Source of the DNA: Acidobacteriota bacterium | Lineage (GTDB): Bacteria > Acidobacteriota > Terriglobia > Terriglobales > Acidobacteriaceae | NCBI GenBank assembly: GCA_013289795.1 | Contig: JABCZH010000003.1 | Location: forward strand, 372,001 to 436,000 | Direction: 5' to 3' | DNA length: 64,000 nt | Shown: positions 17,639 through 26,094 of the stretch, one piece after another | Layout: the number at the start of each line of letters is the position of its first letter | Numbering within the stretch: position 1 is the first letter of the stretch | The notes under the pieces: generated by a model | What the model was told of the DNA's origin: nothing | The model's database searches: none | What the model saw: only the letters and a program-made list of their open reading frames with translations | Program-made: the position numbers and the translations under genes

Positions 17639-19600
17639 ATGGCCGCGGATCCCACCACCAACATCGATTCCATCCTGCAAGAGCAGCGTAAGTTCGAATG
17701 CCCCGAGCGCTTCCGCCGGCACGCCCAAATCAACTCTTTGGAAGAATACGACCGCATCTATCGCGAATCCGTCGACCATCCCGACAAATTCTGGGGACGC
17801 ATTGCCGAAGAGCTGCACTGGTTCAAGAAATGGGACAAGGTCCTCGAATGGAACCACCCCTGGGCAAAGTGGTTCGTCGGCGGCCAGCTCAACCTTTCCT
17901 ACAACTGCCTCGACCGCCACGTAAAGTCACACCGCAAGAACAAAGCCGCCATCATCTGGGAGAGCGAACCCGGCGAAGTCCGTACCTTCACCTATCAACA
18001 ACTTCATCGTGAAGTTCAAAAGTTCGCCAATGTGCTCAAGTCGCTCGGCATCAAGAAAGGCGACCGCGTCGCCATCTACATGGGCATGACCCCGGAGCTG
18101 CCTATCGCCATGCTGGCCTGTGCTCGCATCGGCGCAACCCACACCATCGTCTTCGGCGGATTCTCCTCCAACGCCCTGGTCGACCGCATCCACGACTCTC
18201 AAGCCGTAGCCGTTATTACTCAAGACGGCGCCTATCGCCGCGGCGCCGAAGTCAAGCTTTTCCCCGCTGTCGAAGAAGCTCTCAAGTCGTGTCCATCGGT
18301 GAAGAGCGTGGTCGTCTACCAGCGAACCGGATCCAAGATCCACATGCAGCCCGGCCGCGATCACTGGTGGCACGAAGTGATGGCCTCCGTCTCCGACGAA
18401 TGCCCCGCCGAGCCGCTCGACTCCGAGCATCCTCTCTATATCCTTTACACCTCTGGCACCACCGGAAAACCCAAAGGCCTCGTCCACACCACCGGCGGAT
18501 ACTCCGTCGGCACCTATGCCACCTCCAAGTGGGTTTTCGATCTCAAAGAAGAAGACACCTACTGGTGTACCGCCGACATCGGCTGGGTCACCGGACACAG
18601 CTACATCGTCTACGGCATCTTGCAGAACGGCGCCACCAGCCTGATGTACGAAGGTGCGCCCAATCATCCCGAGCCTGACCGCTTCTGGAGCATCATCGAC
18701 CGACATCAAGTCAACATTCTCTACACCGCACCCACCGCCATTCGCACTTTCATCAAATGGGGAGAGCAGTGGCCGCGCAAGCATAAGCTCGACAGCTTGC
18801 GCCTCCTCGGAACCGTAGGCGAGCCTATCAACCCCGAAGCCTGGATGTGGTATCGCGAAGTCATCGGCCACGAGAACTGCCCCATCGTCGACACCTGGTG
18901 GCAGACCGAAACCGGCAACATCATGATCAGCCCCGTTCCCGGTGCGGTCTCAGCCAAGCCCGGCTCCGCCACCCGTCCGCTTCCCGGCGTCGTCCCCGAA
19001 GTCGTCACCATGGACGGCAAGCCCGTGCCCGTCGGCTCCGGAGGCTACCTCGTCCTCAAGCAGCCCTGGCCGGCCATGGCGCGCACCATATACGGTGACC
19101 CCGACCGCTACGTCCAGCAATACTGGTCGCAGATTCCTCCTTATTACTTCACCGGCGACGGCGCTCGCGAGGACAAAGACGGCTATTTCTGGATCATGGG
19201 CCGCGTCGATGACGTCATCAACGTCTCCGGACATCGCTTAAGCACGATGGAAGTGGAATCCGCACTAGTAGCCCACGAAGCCGTAGCCGAAGCCGCAGTC
19301 GTCGGACGTCCTGACGATTTGAAGGGGCAAGCGATCTCGGCCTTTGTGACCCTCCAACAAGGCCGCCAACCCACCCCCGAACTAAAAGAAGAACTGCGTC
19401 GCTGGGTGACCAAAGAAATCGGTGCGCTCGCCCGCCCCGACGACATCCGCTTCAGCGACATGCTGCCCAAAACTCGCAGCGGAAAAATCATGCGCCGATT
19501 GTTGCGAGAACTTGCGACCAGTGGGGAAGTGAAGGGCGACACTACGACGCTAGAAGACTTCAGCGTGATCTCAAGGTTGAAAGAGCAGGACGAAGTGTAG
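17639..19600 (+). CDS. acs: Acetyl-CoA synthetase (AMP-forming)
   Basis: Activates acetate to acetyl-CoA through acetyl-AMP; cytoplasmic. 653 residues, the family length (about 650). Seen: N-terminal ACAS domain with [20 protein letters not shown], the AMP-binding core [11 protein letters not shown], the WWQTETG motif, ITSPATGD-like region [19 protein letters not shown], and the C-terminal [11 protein letters not shown] containing the catalytic lysine that protein acetyltransferases modify. The start was placed at the ATG at 17639, preceded by GGAG. The frame is open upstream into the P450 gene, but that part is a shadow. Third positions are strongly C-rich. Confidence 0.97.
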   Translation: MAADPTTNIDSILQEQRKFECPERFRRHAQINSLEEYDRIYRESVDHPDKFWGRIAEELHWFKKWDKVLEWNHPWAKWFVGGQLNLSYNCLDRHVKSHRKNKAAIIWESEPGEVRTFTYQQLHREVQKFANVLKSLGIKKGDRVAIYMGMTPELPIAMLACARIGATHTIVFGGFSSNALVDRIHDSQAVAVITQDGAYRRGAEVKLFPAVEEALKSCPSVKSVVVYQRTGSKIHMQPGRDHWWHEVMASVSDECPAEPLDSEHPLYILYTSGTTGKPKGLVHTTGGYSVGTYATSKWVFDLKEEDTYWCTADIGWVTGHSYIVYGILQNGATSLMYEGAPNHPEPDRFWSIIDRHQVNILYTAPTAIRTFIKWGEQWPRKHKLDSLRLLGTVGEPINPEAWMWYREVIGHENCPIVDTWWQTETGNIMISPVPGAVSAKPGSATRPLPGVVPEVVTMDGKPVPVGSGGYLVLKQPWPAMARTIYGDPDRYVQQYWSQIPPYYFTGDGAREDKDGYFWIMGRVDDVINVSGHRLSTMEVESALVAHEAVAEAAVVGRPDDLKGQAISAFVTLQQGRQPTPELKEELRRWVTKEIGALARPDDIRFSDMLPKTRSGKIMRRLLRELATSGEVKGDTTTLEDFSVISRLKEQDEV

Positions 19601-19617
19601 CCATGTTGGTCGTGTGG

Positions 19618-19637
19618 CGCGGGCGCCCTCGCCCGCG
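19618..19637 (+). terminator. GC-rich hairpin after acs
   Basis: CGCGGGCG (19618-19625) and CGCCCGCG (19630-19637) form a perfect 8-bp stem with a 4-base loop, 17 bases after the acs stop and followed by TTCTTGTGT. It also resembles the hairpin at 41598-41622 and may belong to a dispersed palindromic repeat. Confidence 0.55.
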
Positions 19638-19686
19638 TTCTTGTGTAGCATCAGCAGTCGTGGGCAAAAGTGCGTGGGTTTCCTTC

Positions 19687-19977
19687 TCACGCCGCTCCCG
19701 CAAAATCCCAACCCTCTCCGCCAAACCGGCACACATCTGATTCCCGCACTCGCCCGAAAGCACACAAGGCGGCCGTACTCGCCGAGATCTCCTCGCGCGC
19801 CAGCGCCTCGCCGATCAACGCCTTCGATCCACCCTGGCTCTGCTCCAACAAAGTCCGCGCCAATACCCGCACATCCGCGTCAGGCGATGACAGTGCCCGC
19901 ACCAACTCCAAACCCGCATCTTCCTTGCCGAACTGCGACCACACCATCCCGCACAACACCAGATAATCTCCGTACAT
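19687..19977 (-). CDS. Small HEAT-like protein of unknown function
   Basis: A 96-residue protein, mostly helical: MYGDYLVLCGMVWSQFGKED, then AGLELVRALSSPDADVRVLA, a HEAT-repeat-like helix pair. The ATG at 19977 has GGGAG 7 bases ahead, better placed than the GTG at 19983. It lies convergent to acs and upstream (in the reading sense) of nothing obvious; the sigma/anti-sigma pair is to its right on the same strand. No function can be assigned. Confidence 0.6.
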   Translation of the reverse strand: MYGDYLVLCGMVWSQFGKEDAGLELVRALSSPDADVRVLARTLLEQSQGGSKALIGEALAREEISASTAALCAFGRVRESDVCRFGGEGWDFAGAA

Positions 19978-20089
19978 GACCACTCTCCCGCACCGGAATC
20001 AAGTGCTCGTTGTTGGTTCTACCTACTAAGACGCGCGGGTGTGGCACGCCATTGTCAATTTCTTGTCAAAAAGAAAGGAGGACCGACCG

Positions 20090-20848
20090 TTACTCTCCCG
20101 CTCCCAACATCACGATCGGCATAGTCGGAGTCGTTGACCCAGCCTCCGGCTCGATCGTGAGGGCAAACGCCTTGGCCTCGACCCCAACTGGTAGCGGAGG
20201 ATTCACCACCGCGGCGCTGCCGTGCACATCCGGCTTAAAGACTCCGGCAGGAATTGGTGCGCCGCTGCTGGGGATCAGCCACAGCTCATACGCCTTCTGC
20301 GGCGGGGCCGCCGGCAGATTGCTGGCAATGAAGATGAGGCTGGAACGGTCGCGCACATAAATCGCTTTGCCTTGCGGTTGTGGCGCAGTCTTCGCCGCCA
20401 CCAAAGTTACGCGCATCGCATCACTCGTGGTGAGCGTCGATACAATTTCCCGCGCCCGCCGCAATTCCACCTGCTGCGCGGCCGCGTCTGACTGCATTCC
20501 CGCAATCTGTTCTCGCAACCCGGAATTCTGCCTTCCCAGCAGCACGACCATCAACGCCAGCCCGGCTGCCGCCAGCGACGGCGCCAGCATCCACCACCAG
20601 CGTCTCGCCGAAGCACGCCGAGGCTCGCGAGCGATCGCCGCCATCAACCGTTCCCGCGACCTCCCCGGAGGCTTCGGCCCCGCCGTCGAGAGTGACAGCA
20701 ACGCCATATCTCCACGCAAAGCCTCCAACTCCCGCCGGCAGGCGGCACACTCCTGCAAATGCCTTTCCAGCACTTGCCGCTCATCGCCTTCGAGCGAGCC
20801 CAACGCCAGCAGTGCAAGGTCCTCAGCGAACTGTTCGTGCACACTCAT
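20090..20848 (-). CDS. Anti-sigma factor, RskA-like with zinc-binding N-terminus
   Basis: A 252-residue membrane-bound anti-sigma factor. Residues 1-60 form a ZAS domain with His30, Cys34 and Cys37 (ERHLQECAACRREL). One membrane helix (MLAPSLAAAGLALMVVLLG, about 86-106) separates it from a short coiled coil and a periplasmic RskA domain (about 140-250; KAYELWLIPSSGAPIPAGVF). It should hold the upstream ECF sigma factor inactive at the membrane until regulated proteolysis. Its ATG overlaps the sigma gene stop by 4 bases (ATGA). Confidence 0.92.
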   Translation of the reverse strand: MSVHEQFAEDLALLALGSLEGDERQVLERHLQECAACRRELEALRGDMALLSLSTAGPKPPGRSRERLMAAIAREPRRASARRWWWMLAPSLAAAGLALMVVLLGRQNSGLREQIAGMQSDAAAQQVELRRAREIVSTLTTSDAMRVTLVAAKTAPQPQGKAIYVRDRSSLIFIASNLPAAPPQKAYELWLIPSSGAPIPAGVFKPDVHGSAAVVNPPLPVGVEAKAFALTIEPEAGSTTPTMPIVMLGAGE

Positions 20849-21393
20849 GTCTGAAACGCCTTACGCAAAGCCAGCAACCCCGTCCGGATGCGCGTCTTCA
20901 CCGTCCCTAGCGGCTCCCCGGTCTTCGCCGCAATCTCCGAATGCGAGAGTCCTTCGAAGTACGCCATCTCCAGCGCGCTCCTTTGTGCCGCCGGCATCCC
21001 GCCCAATACCGTGCGCACCTTGGTCATCGCCATCGCCCGGTCCGCGTCCCCGGCCATATCCGGCTCAACCGAAAGCAAAACATCCTCCACATCGCTCTCC
21101 GGACGCCGCTTCCGCAACCCATCAATCGACCGGTTCCGCGCAATCACTGCCAGCCACGGCGCCAGATTCCCCCGGCTCGAATCGAACAAATCCGGATTCC
21201 GCCACAACTGCAAGAACACCTCTTGCAACACATCCTCGGCCGCGCCCGTGTCCCCCAGCACCCGCAACGAGACGGAATACACCACCGCGGAATACCGGTC
21301 GTACAACTCCGCCATGGCGCTTTCCTTGCCCGAGCGTATCGCCGCCACCAAAGCCGCGTCGCTCAAGCCTGCTCTCGGTTCGGCAGGGGACAA
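20845..21393 (-). CDS. ECF RNA polymerase sigma factor (SigK/RpoE-like)
   Basis: A 182-residue group 4 sigma factor. Region 2: MAELYDRYSAVVYSVSLRVL and AAEDVLQEVFLQLWRNPDLF, with WLAVIARNRSIDGLRKR; region 4: ALEMAYFEGLSHSEIAAKTG and GTVKTRIRTGLLALRKAF. The start is a TTG at 21393-21391, preceded by AGGAGA about 10 bases upstream; no ATG lies at a suitable place. Coupled to its anti-sigma factor by overlap. Pairing with an RskA-type partner suggests control of a redox or envelope response, but the target promoters are unknown. Confidence 0.93.
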   Translation of the reverse strand: MSPAEPRAGLSDAALVAAIRSGKESAMAELYDRYSAVVYSVSLRVLGDTGAAEDVLQEVFLQLWRNPDLFDSSRGNLAPWLAVIARNRSIDGLRKRRPESDVEDVLLSVEPDMAGDADRAMAMTKVRTVLGGMPAAQRSALEMAYFEGLSHSEIAAKTGEPLGTVKTRIRTGLLALRKAFQT

Positions 21394-21485
21394 GCTGCTC
21401 TTCTCCTATGAAGTACGGATGCTAAGCCCACGCTGGATTGCGGGGATATTGTACCTTGGAAGCGCCTCGAACCACGTAGGCCCAG

Positions 21486-21580
21486 ACAGCCTGAGCCTGC
21501 CCTGAGCGGAGTCGAAGGGTCTGGGTGATTGAGCCCAGCACAACAGGGATTCTCTGTGTCCTCTGTGGTTAAGGTTTTCT
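21486..21580. repeat. Intergenic repeat pair (TCGAAGGG/CAGGG type and CACAGAG type)
   Basis: The 235-base gap behind the sigma gene holds CCTGCCCTGAGCGGAGTCGA (21497-21516), an inverted relative of the element at 29.49 kb, then TCTGTGTCCTCTGTGGTTAA (21553-21572), a CACAGAG-family element in inverse orientation. No gene is seen in the gap. Confidence 0.6.
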
Positions 21581-21628
21581 TGCTAGCCGGAAATAGCGCA
21601 TCTCTTGCGTGAAGCGGGGATCTTCAAC

Positions 21629-21814
21629 TCAAGCCCGCGCGGACGTTTCCGCGACCTTCTTCTCGCACTTGTGCGCGTTGAACTGTCCCTGGATGGCAGA
21701 CTGCGCGTTCCCCTGAGTAGGGTCGCCAAAAAACTGGGTATTGCACTGCTCACAAACTCCAATGACAGGTACGTTCCTCACCCGCTTCACGATTCGAAGA
21801 TTCCGCTTAGGCAT
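21629..21814 (-). CDS. Small zinc-binding protein of unknown function
   Basis: A 61-residue protein starting MPKRNLRIVKRVRNVPVIG, with Cys-x2-Cys (GVCEQCNTQF) and, about 28 residues on, His-x-Cys (FNAHKC), a plausible single zinc site. GGGAA lies about 10 bases ahead of the ATG at 21814; a GTG at 21838 is a weaker alternative. Small proteins with the same VPVIGVCEQCNTQFFGD layout occur, from memory, in Acidobacteriota genomes, but have no known role. Confidence 0.65.
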   Translation of the reverse strand: MPKRNLRIVKRVRNVPVIGVCEQCNTQFFGDPTQGNAQSAIQGQFNAHKCEKKVAETSARA

Positions 21815-21844
21815 GGAACAGTTTCCCACATTTAACACTCAACC

Positions 21845-21882
21845 TTCGTGAAACTTCGTGTCCTTCGTGGTTCATCGTTTTC
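21845..21882. repeat. Short intergenic repeat, CACAGAG-like family (TTCGTG variant)
   Basis: CTTCGTG-AAA-CTTCGTG-TCC-TTCGTGG repeats a 7-base unit three times at about 10-base spacing, then TTCATCGTTTTCTC. It has the same layout as TCTGTG elements elsewhere and lies between two minus-strand genes. Confidence 0.6.
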
Positions 21883-21889
21883 TCTCCGC

Positions 21890-22834
21890 CTACGGCCCCG
21901 TCTTCGCCGCCAAATCCCGCTCTGCCGGCGTCATCTGCGTCCACAACACTTCCAGATCCCGCTGAATCCGTATATTCCCCGGATCCTGGCGCGACGCCTT
22001 GGCAAACCAGCGATACGCCACCGGCACGTCGCGCGTCACGCAATGCCCGGTGGCATACATCGTCCCCAGCACACTCTGCGCTTTGACGCTTGACTGCGCC
22101 GCTGCCGCCAGCAGGCTCTTGCCGGCGCGCCCACAATCCGGCTGGACGCCATGCCCGTACAGATAGTCTTCGCCCTGCACTTCGAGAACTTCCGCGGAAA
22201 CATTTTTCGCCGGCGTCTTGAACTCCATTCTTGACGCCGCGTGTTTTAACTCAGGCTTCTTCTTGACCGGGGCTTGCGCCTCCTGCGGCTCAGGTTCGCG
22301 CTTCGCGGCGTCAGTTGCTGCCGGACTCGGCTGCGGAGTCGTCGTCTGATCTGATGCCCCCATCGTCGGCGCCGGCGCTGTCATGCCTGGTTTGCCGTCA
22401 TCGTTGGCCGGCGCCTGCTGCACCGCCGGTGGATTAGAAGCAGGTGTCGTGTCAGCACGAGCCGTCACCGGAGTCGTCGCACTAGTATCCGGGGCTTGCG
22501 TCGCAGCCGGAGTCTTCGCGGCCCTCGAAATCCAGGCGCGCACCGGCTCACGCCAGTGCCATCCCGATCCCGCAATCGCCACCAGCAGCACCAGCAGTAC
22601 CGCCAACCGTCCCCAGTGGGTGCCGCCGGGTTCGTCCTGTAAAAGGTATTCAGCCCGCTCCGCTTCCGTCGGATCTTTCTCCGCCAGACCCAGCAGGGAA
22701 GGCCGACTGAAGGCTTGCGCTTCCTCGCGCTCCCGTTCCACCCGCTGCCGGGAGGGAAGCTTGGCGCCGCACATTCCGCAGAAACTGTGTTGCGGAAGGT
22801 TCTCGTACTTGCACTCTTCACATCGAACTGACAT
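21890..22834 (-). CDS. Zinc-ribbon, single-membrane-pass protein with Sel1-like repeats
   Basis: A 314-residue protein. Residues 1-27 form a zinc ribbon with two Cys-x2-Cys pairs (CEECKYENLPQHSFCGMCG). A membrane helix (WGRLAVLLVLLVAIAGSGW) sits near residue 75-93. A long Pro/Ala/Thr-rich linker follows, then a C-terminal part (about 215-314) with Sel1/TPR-type helices (AEVLEVQGEDYLYGHGVQPD; AQSVLGTMYATGHCVTRDVP; VAYRWFAKASRQDPGN). The zinc ribbon is predicted in the cytoplasm and the repeats outside. Likely a scaffold protein; no specific role can be read. Confidence 0.8.
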   Translation of the reverse strand: MSVRCEECKYENLPQHSFCGMCGAKLPSRQRVEREREEAQAFSRPSLLGLAEKDPTEAERAEYLLQDEPGGTHWGRLAVLLVLLVAIAGSGWHWREPVRAWISRAAKTPAATQAPDTSATTPVTARADTTPASNPPAVQQAPANDDGKPGMTAPAPTMGASDQTTTPQPSPAATDAAKREPEPQEAQAPVKKKPELKHAASRMEFKTPAKNVSAEVLEVQGEDYLYGHGVQPDCGRAGKSLLAAAAQSSVKAQSVLGTMYATGHCVTRDVPVAYRWFAKASRQDPGNIRIQRDLEVLWTQMTPAERDLAAKTGP

Positions 22835-22942
22835 GGATTCCCCTCAAGCTATATCGGATGCGACGACAGATTCCGATTTCTGTCCAGGGGTTGGCGCGAC
22901 ACCGCTCCGGAAGTTCTTCGTACATGTTACAGCATTCCGCAA

Positions 22943-22973
22943 ATAAAAAAGCCACGACTCGCATCGTGGCTTT
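22943..22973 (-). terminator. Intrinsic terminator of pnp
   Basis: Read on the minus strand: a 10-bp stem AAAGCCACGA/TCGTGGCTTT with a 6-base loop (22948-22973) followed by TTTTTTATTT (22941-22950 region). This is a textbook rho-independent terminator 37 bases behind the pnp stop. Confidence 0.9.
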
Positions 22974-23003
22974 AATCCGTGTTAATCCGTGAAAATCCGT
23001 GGC
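22974..23003. repeat. CGGATT-family intergenic repeat (inverse orientation)
   Basis: TAATCCGTG-TTAATCCGTG-AAAATCCGTGG: three ATCCGTG units at 10-base spacing, the inverse complement of the CACGGATT elements at 29.65 and 30.39 kb. It touches the pnp terminator and ends 7 bases from the pnp stop. Confidence 0.7.
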
Positions 23004-23009
23004 TAGCCC

Positions 23010-25418
23010 TTAGTGCCTCCCGCCACCTCCGCCATGTCCTCCATGTCCGCCGCCGCGACCGCCCCGTCCACCACCACCTGGACGCCGCCGTCCACCGCCG
23101 CCCGGACGTCCACCGCGTCCTCGATCTGATGGCGGACGATCTGTCCCTCGGTCTACCGCGGCCGAAGCATCGCGATTGAAGTTCGGCTCATCATCGGGGA
23201 AATCGCCGCCGCCCTCGATAGTTAGGGCCGGCGCGCGAACTTCACCATGGCTTTCGGCGACGGCCTCCGCCGCACCTTCGCCTCCACCCTCAACTGCGGC
23301 ATCGCCACCGCCCATCTTCGCGCGCTGCTCTTTGAGAATCGCCTTGCGCGACAAACGAATGCGATTGCCTTCGACCGCCAAGACCTTCACCAGGACCTGA
23401 TCGCCTTCCTTCAGCTCATCGCGAACATCTTTAATGCGATGCTCGGCAACTTCGCTGATGTGCAGCAACCCATCGGTCCCGGGAATGATTTCAACAAACG
23501 CCCCGAAATCCGCCAGCCGAGTGACTTTGCCCAGATAAGTCTTGCCCACCTCGGCCGAAGCCGTCAGATCGCGAATAATCTGCAAAGCCTTGTTCGCCGA
23601 CGCTTCATCGTTCGAGGCAACATTCACCTTGCCCGAATCTTCCACGTCGATCTTGACTCCAGTCTGCTCAATGATCGACCGGATCATCTTGCCACCAGGC
23701 CCAATCACGTCGCGAATCTTATCGACGGGAATCTGCAAGGTGTAAATACGTGGCGCATAAGCCGAGACCTTCTCGCGAGGTCCAGTAATCGCCTCCATCA
23801 TCTTGTCGAGGATGTACAACCGCCCGCGTTGCGCCTGCGACAGCGCTTCCCGCATGATTTGCGCGGTAATCCCGCCAACCTTGATGTCCATCTGCAAAGC
23901 CGTAATGCCATCTTTCGTGCCGGCAACTTTGAAATCCATATCGCCGTAGTGATCCTCAGCTCCAGCAATGTCGGTCAAGATAGCGTAAGCATCGCCTTCC
24001 TTAACCAGGCCCATCGCCACTCCAGCCACCGGAGCCTTAAGCGGAACTCCAGCATCCATCAAAGACAAAGAAGCCCCACAAACCGATGCCATAGAAGAAG
24101 ACCCATTCGACTCCAAAATGTCCGAAACAACCCGCATCGTGTAAGGCCAATTCTCCTCAGTAGGCAGCACAAACGACAAGGAGCGCTCTGCGAGCGCTCC
24201 ATGTCCAATTTCCCGTCTGCCAGCCCCCCGCAAAAACGAAACCTCCCCAACCGAGAACGGCGGAAAATTATAGTGCAAAAGAAAGCGTTTCTTGGCTTCG
24301 CCTTCGAAGGTTTCTAGGCGTTGTTTGTCGTCGCTGGTGCCTAGAGTTGTCGTCACCAGGGCTTGGGTTTCGCCTCGGGTGAAGATGGCGCTGCCGTGGG
24401 TTCTTGGCAGGACGCCTACTTCTATCCAGATGTCGCGGATTTGGTCGAATTGTCGGCCGTCTGGGCGGCGTTTTTGGTTGATTACTGCTTCTCTAAAGAT
24501 GCGCTCGCGTAACGTCTCGAAATATTGTTTGAATTTGGCTTGGGCTTCTTCGTCGTCTTCGGGGATGGCTTTTTGTAGTTCTTTCTTCAGTTCCCGGACG
24601 AGGTTGTAGCTTTCGGCTTTCGGATGTTTCTGGGTATCGAGGCGATCGGCTAGGTCGGTGCCTACTTTCTTCTTTAGGGCGTCGAAGTAGGGCTGATCGA
24701 ACTCGGGCGGGGTTACTGCTCTTTTGTGTTTGCCGGCTTTTTTCTTTAGGTCGTTGATGGCGGCGCAGATCTTTTTGATTTCGGTGTGGCCGAATTCTAT
24801 GGCGTCTACTACCGTTTCTTCTTTTACTTCTTTGGCGCCGGATTCGATCATCACTATGCCTTCGGCCGTGCCTACTACCATGATGTTCAGCAGGCTTTCG
24901 CGCATCTCGTTGTAGGTCGGATTGATTACGAAGGCTCCATTTACCAGGCCTACGCGCACTGCGCCGATCGGGCCGTTGAAGGGAATGTCGGAAATGGTCA
25001 GGGCTGCCGATGCGCCGTTAATGCCGGCTACGTCGGGGTCGTTCTCGGTGTCGGCGGAGAGGACAAACGCAATCACCTGAGTTTCGCAGCGGAAGCCATC
25101 GGGGAATAGCGGGCGAATCGGCCGGTCGATCTGGCGGCTGGTTAGGATTTCGCGTTCGCTGGGTCGGCCTTCGCGCTTGATGAAGCCGCCGGGGAAGCGT
25201 CCGCCGGCGTATGTGTACTCGCGGTAGTCCACGGTGAGCGGGAAAAAGTCGATGCCTTCGCGCGGGTCGGGATTGGCGGTGGCGGTGGCGAGCACAACGG
25301 ATTCGCCGATCCGCACCACGACTGCGCCGTGCGCCTGCTTAGCCAATTTTCCAGTTTCAATTGAGAGTTGTTTACCACCGGCGAGGTGTACGGATACTTC
25401 AGATACATCTGGTTTCAT
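23010..25418 (-). CDS. pnp: Polyribonucleotide nucleotidyltransferase (PNPase)
   Basis: Phosphorolytic 3'-5' exoribonuclease of the RNA degradosome. 802 residues against about 700 for the usual protein; the excess is a C-terminal tail. Two RNase PH domains (first with PGGFIKREGRPSEREILTSR, second with TRGETQALVTTTLGTS and GHGALAERSL), a KH domain with GPGGKMIRSIIEQTG (about 565), and an S1 domain (GKVTRLADFGAFVEIIPGTD, about 630). The last about 90 residues are Asp/Glu then Arg/Gly-rich with RGG-like repeats and end GGHGGGGGRH. AAGGA is 8 bases before the ATG. Base composition flips inside the gene near 24.25 kb. Downstream of rpsO, as in many bacteria. Confidence 0.98.
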   Translation of the reverse strand: MKPDVSEVSVHLAGGKQLSIETGKLAKQAHGAVVVRIGESVVLATATANPDPREGIDFFPLTVDYREYTYAGGRFPGGFIKREGRPSEREILTSRQIDRPIRPLFPDGFRCETQVIAFVLSADTENDPDVAGINGASAALTISDIPFNGPIGAVRVGLVNGAFVINPTYNEMRESLLNIMVVGTAEGIVMIESGAKEVKEETVVDAIEFGHTEIKKICAAINDLKKKAGKHKRAVTPPEFDQPYFDALKKKVGTDLADRLDTQKHPKAESYNLVRELKKELQKAIPEDDEEAQAKFKQYFETLRERIFREAVINQKRRPDGRQFDQIRDIWIEVGVLPRTHGSAIFTRGETQALVTTTLGTSDDKQRLETFEGEAKKRFLLHYNFPPFSVGEVSFLRGAGRREIGHGALAERSLSFVLPTEENWPYTMRVVSDILESNGSSSMASVCGASLSLMDAGVPLKAPVAGVAMGLVKEGDAYAILTDIAGAEDHYGDMDFKVAGTKDGITALQMDIKVGGITAQIMREALSQAQRGRLYILDKMMEAITGPREKVSAYAPRIYTLQIPVDKIRDVIGPGGKMIRSIIEQTGVKIDVEDSGKVNVASNDEASANKALQIIRDLTASAEVGKTYLGKVTRLADFGAFVEIIPGTDGLLHISEVAEHRIKDVRDELKEGDQVLVKVLAVEGNRIRLSRKAILKEQRAKMGGGDAAVEGGGEGAAEAVAESHGEVRAPALTIEGGGDFPDDEPNFNRDASAAVDRGTDRPPSDRGRGGRPGGGGRRRPGGGGRGGRGGGHGGHGGGGGRH

Positions 25419-25463
25419 GTGTAGTTCCTTCTGGGCAGGAGGGCTACCGGCCTTTGGCTCTTG

Positions 25464-25492
25464 GCTCTTGGCTTTTGGCTAAGGCCAAGAGC
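25464..25492 (-). ncRNA. Hairpin in the rpsO-pnp intergenic region
   Basis: GCTCTTGGC (25464-25472) and GCCAAGAGC (25484-25492) form a 9-bp stem with an 11-base loop; flanking GGCTTTT/AAAAGCC (25470-25476/25494-25500) and direct repeats of TTGGCTC allow alternative pairings. In E. coli this interval carries an RNase III processing hairpin used by PNPase to control its own mRNA; the same role here is inferred. The rest of the 268-base gap shows nothing recognisable. Confidence 0.45.
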
Positions 25493-25686
25493 GAAAAGCC
25501 CGGAGTTTGCACGTTGATAGAACTGACGCCAGTAATGACGGGAGGCCGCGCGGACCATTCCGCACAGCGTTTCATTGGAAACCCAATGCCCGAGACCTGT
25601 ACCGTCACAATGACGGCAGAGCGATTCCTTTAGCCTGATCCCCTGGATTTCAAACCACGAAAAGCAGGGAACTCCGTCTCCCGTAA

Positions 25687-25953
25687 CTACTTGCGGAGAC
25701 CGAGTTTGGAGACGACCGTCTTATAGCGGCTGGAATCGTAGGTCTTCAGATAGTCGAGCAGGCGACGCCGCTTGCTGACCAGCATGAGAAGACCGCGGCG
25801 CGAACCGTGGTCCTTCTGGTGCGCTTTGAAGTGTTCCGTCAATTGACCGATGCGTTCGCTTATCAAAGCGATTTGAACTTCGGGACTGCCGGTATCGGTG
25901 GCCGTCCTGCCGTACTGGTCAATGAGGGATTTCTTTTGCTCTCTGGCTAGCAC
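25687..25953 (-). CDS. rpsO: Ribosomal protein S15
   Basis: 88 residues, the family length; 30S subunit protein that binds 16S rRNA and bridges to the large subunit. Signature [20 protein letters not shown] and the conserved [20 protein letters not shown] region ([19 protein letters not shown]). The start is a GTG at 25953-25951, with AGGAG about 13 bases upstream. It heads the rpsO-pnp operon. Confidence 0.98.
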   Translation of the reverse strand: MLAREQKKSLIDQYGRTATDTGSPEVQIALISERIGQLTEHFKAHQKDHGSRRGLLMLVSKRRRLLDYLKTYDSSRYKTVVSKLGLRK

Positions 25954-26094
25954 TACCCTGGTGCACTCCTGTCTGTTTTTATTCGATTGTTTGTAACGTG
26001 GTAAATGTTAACAGGTTGGGAGGGAGGGTGTAAAGGCGGGGTGGGTGGATGCGTACGACCGCACGGCGCACATCGGGAGCCTGGTTTGGCTGGG

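Noticed and set aside
24250-24290. Replication origin at the composition switch in pnp
   Set aside because: No dnaA, dnaN, gyrB, DnaA-box cluster or AT-rich region is visible; only the base skew suggests it, so it is listed as an observation.
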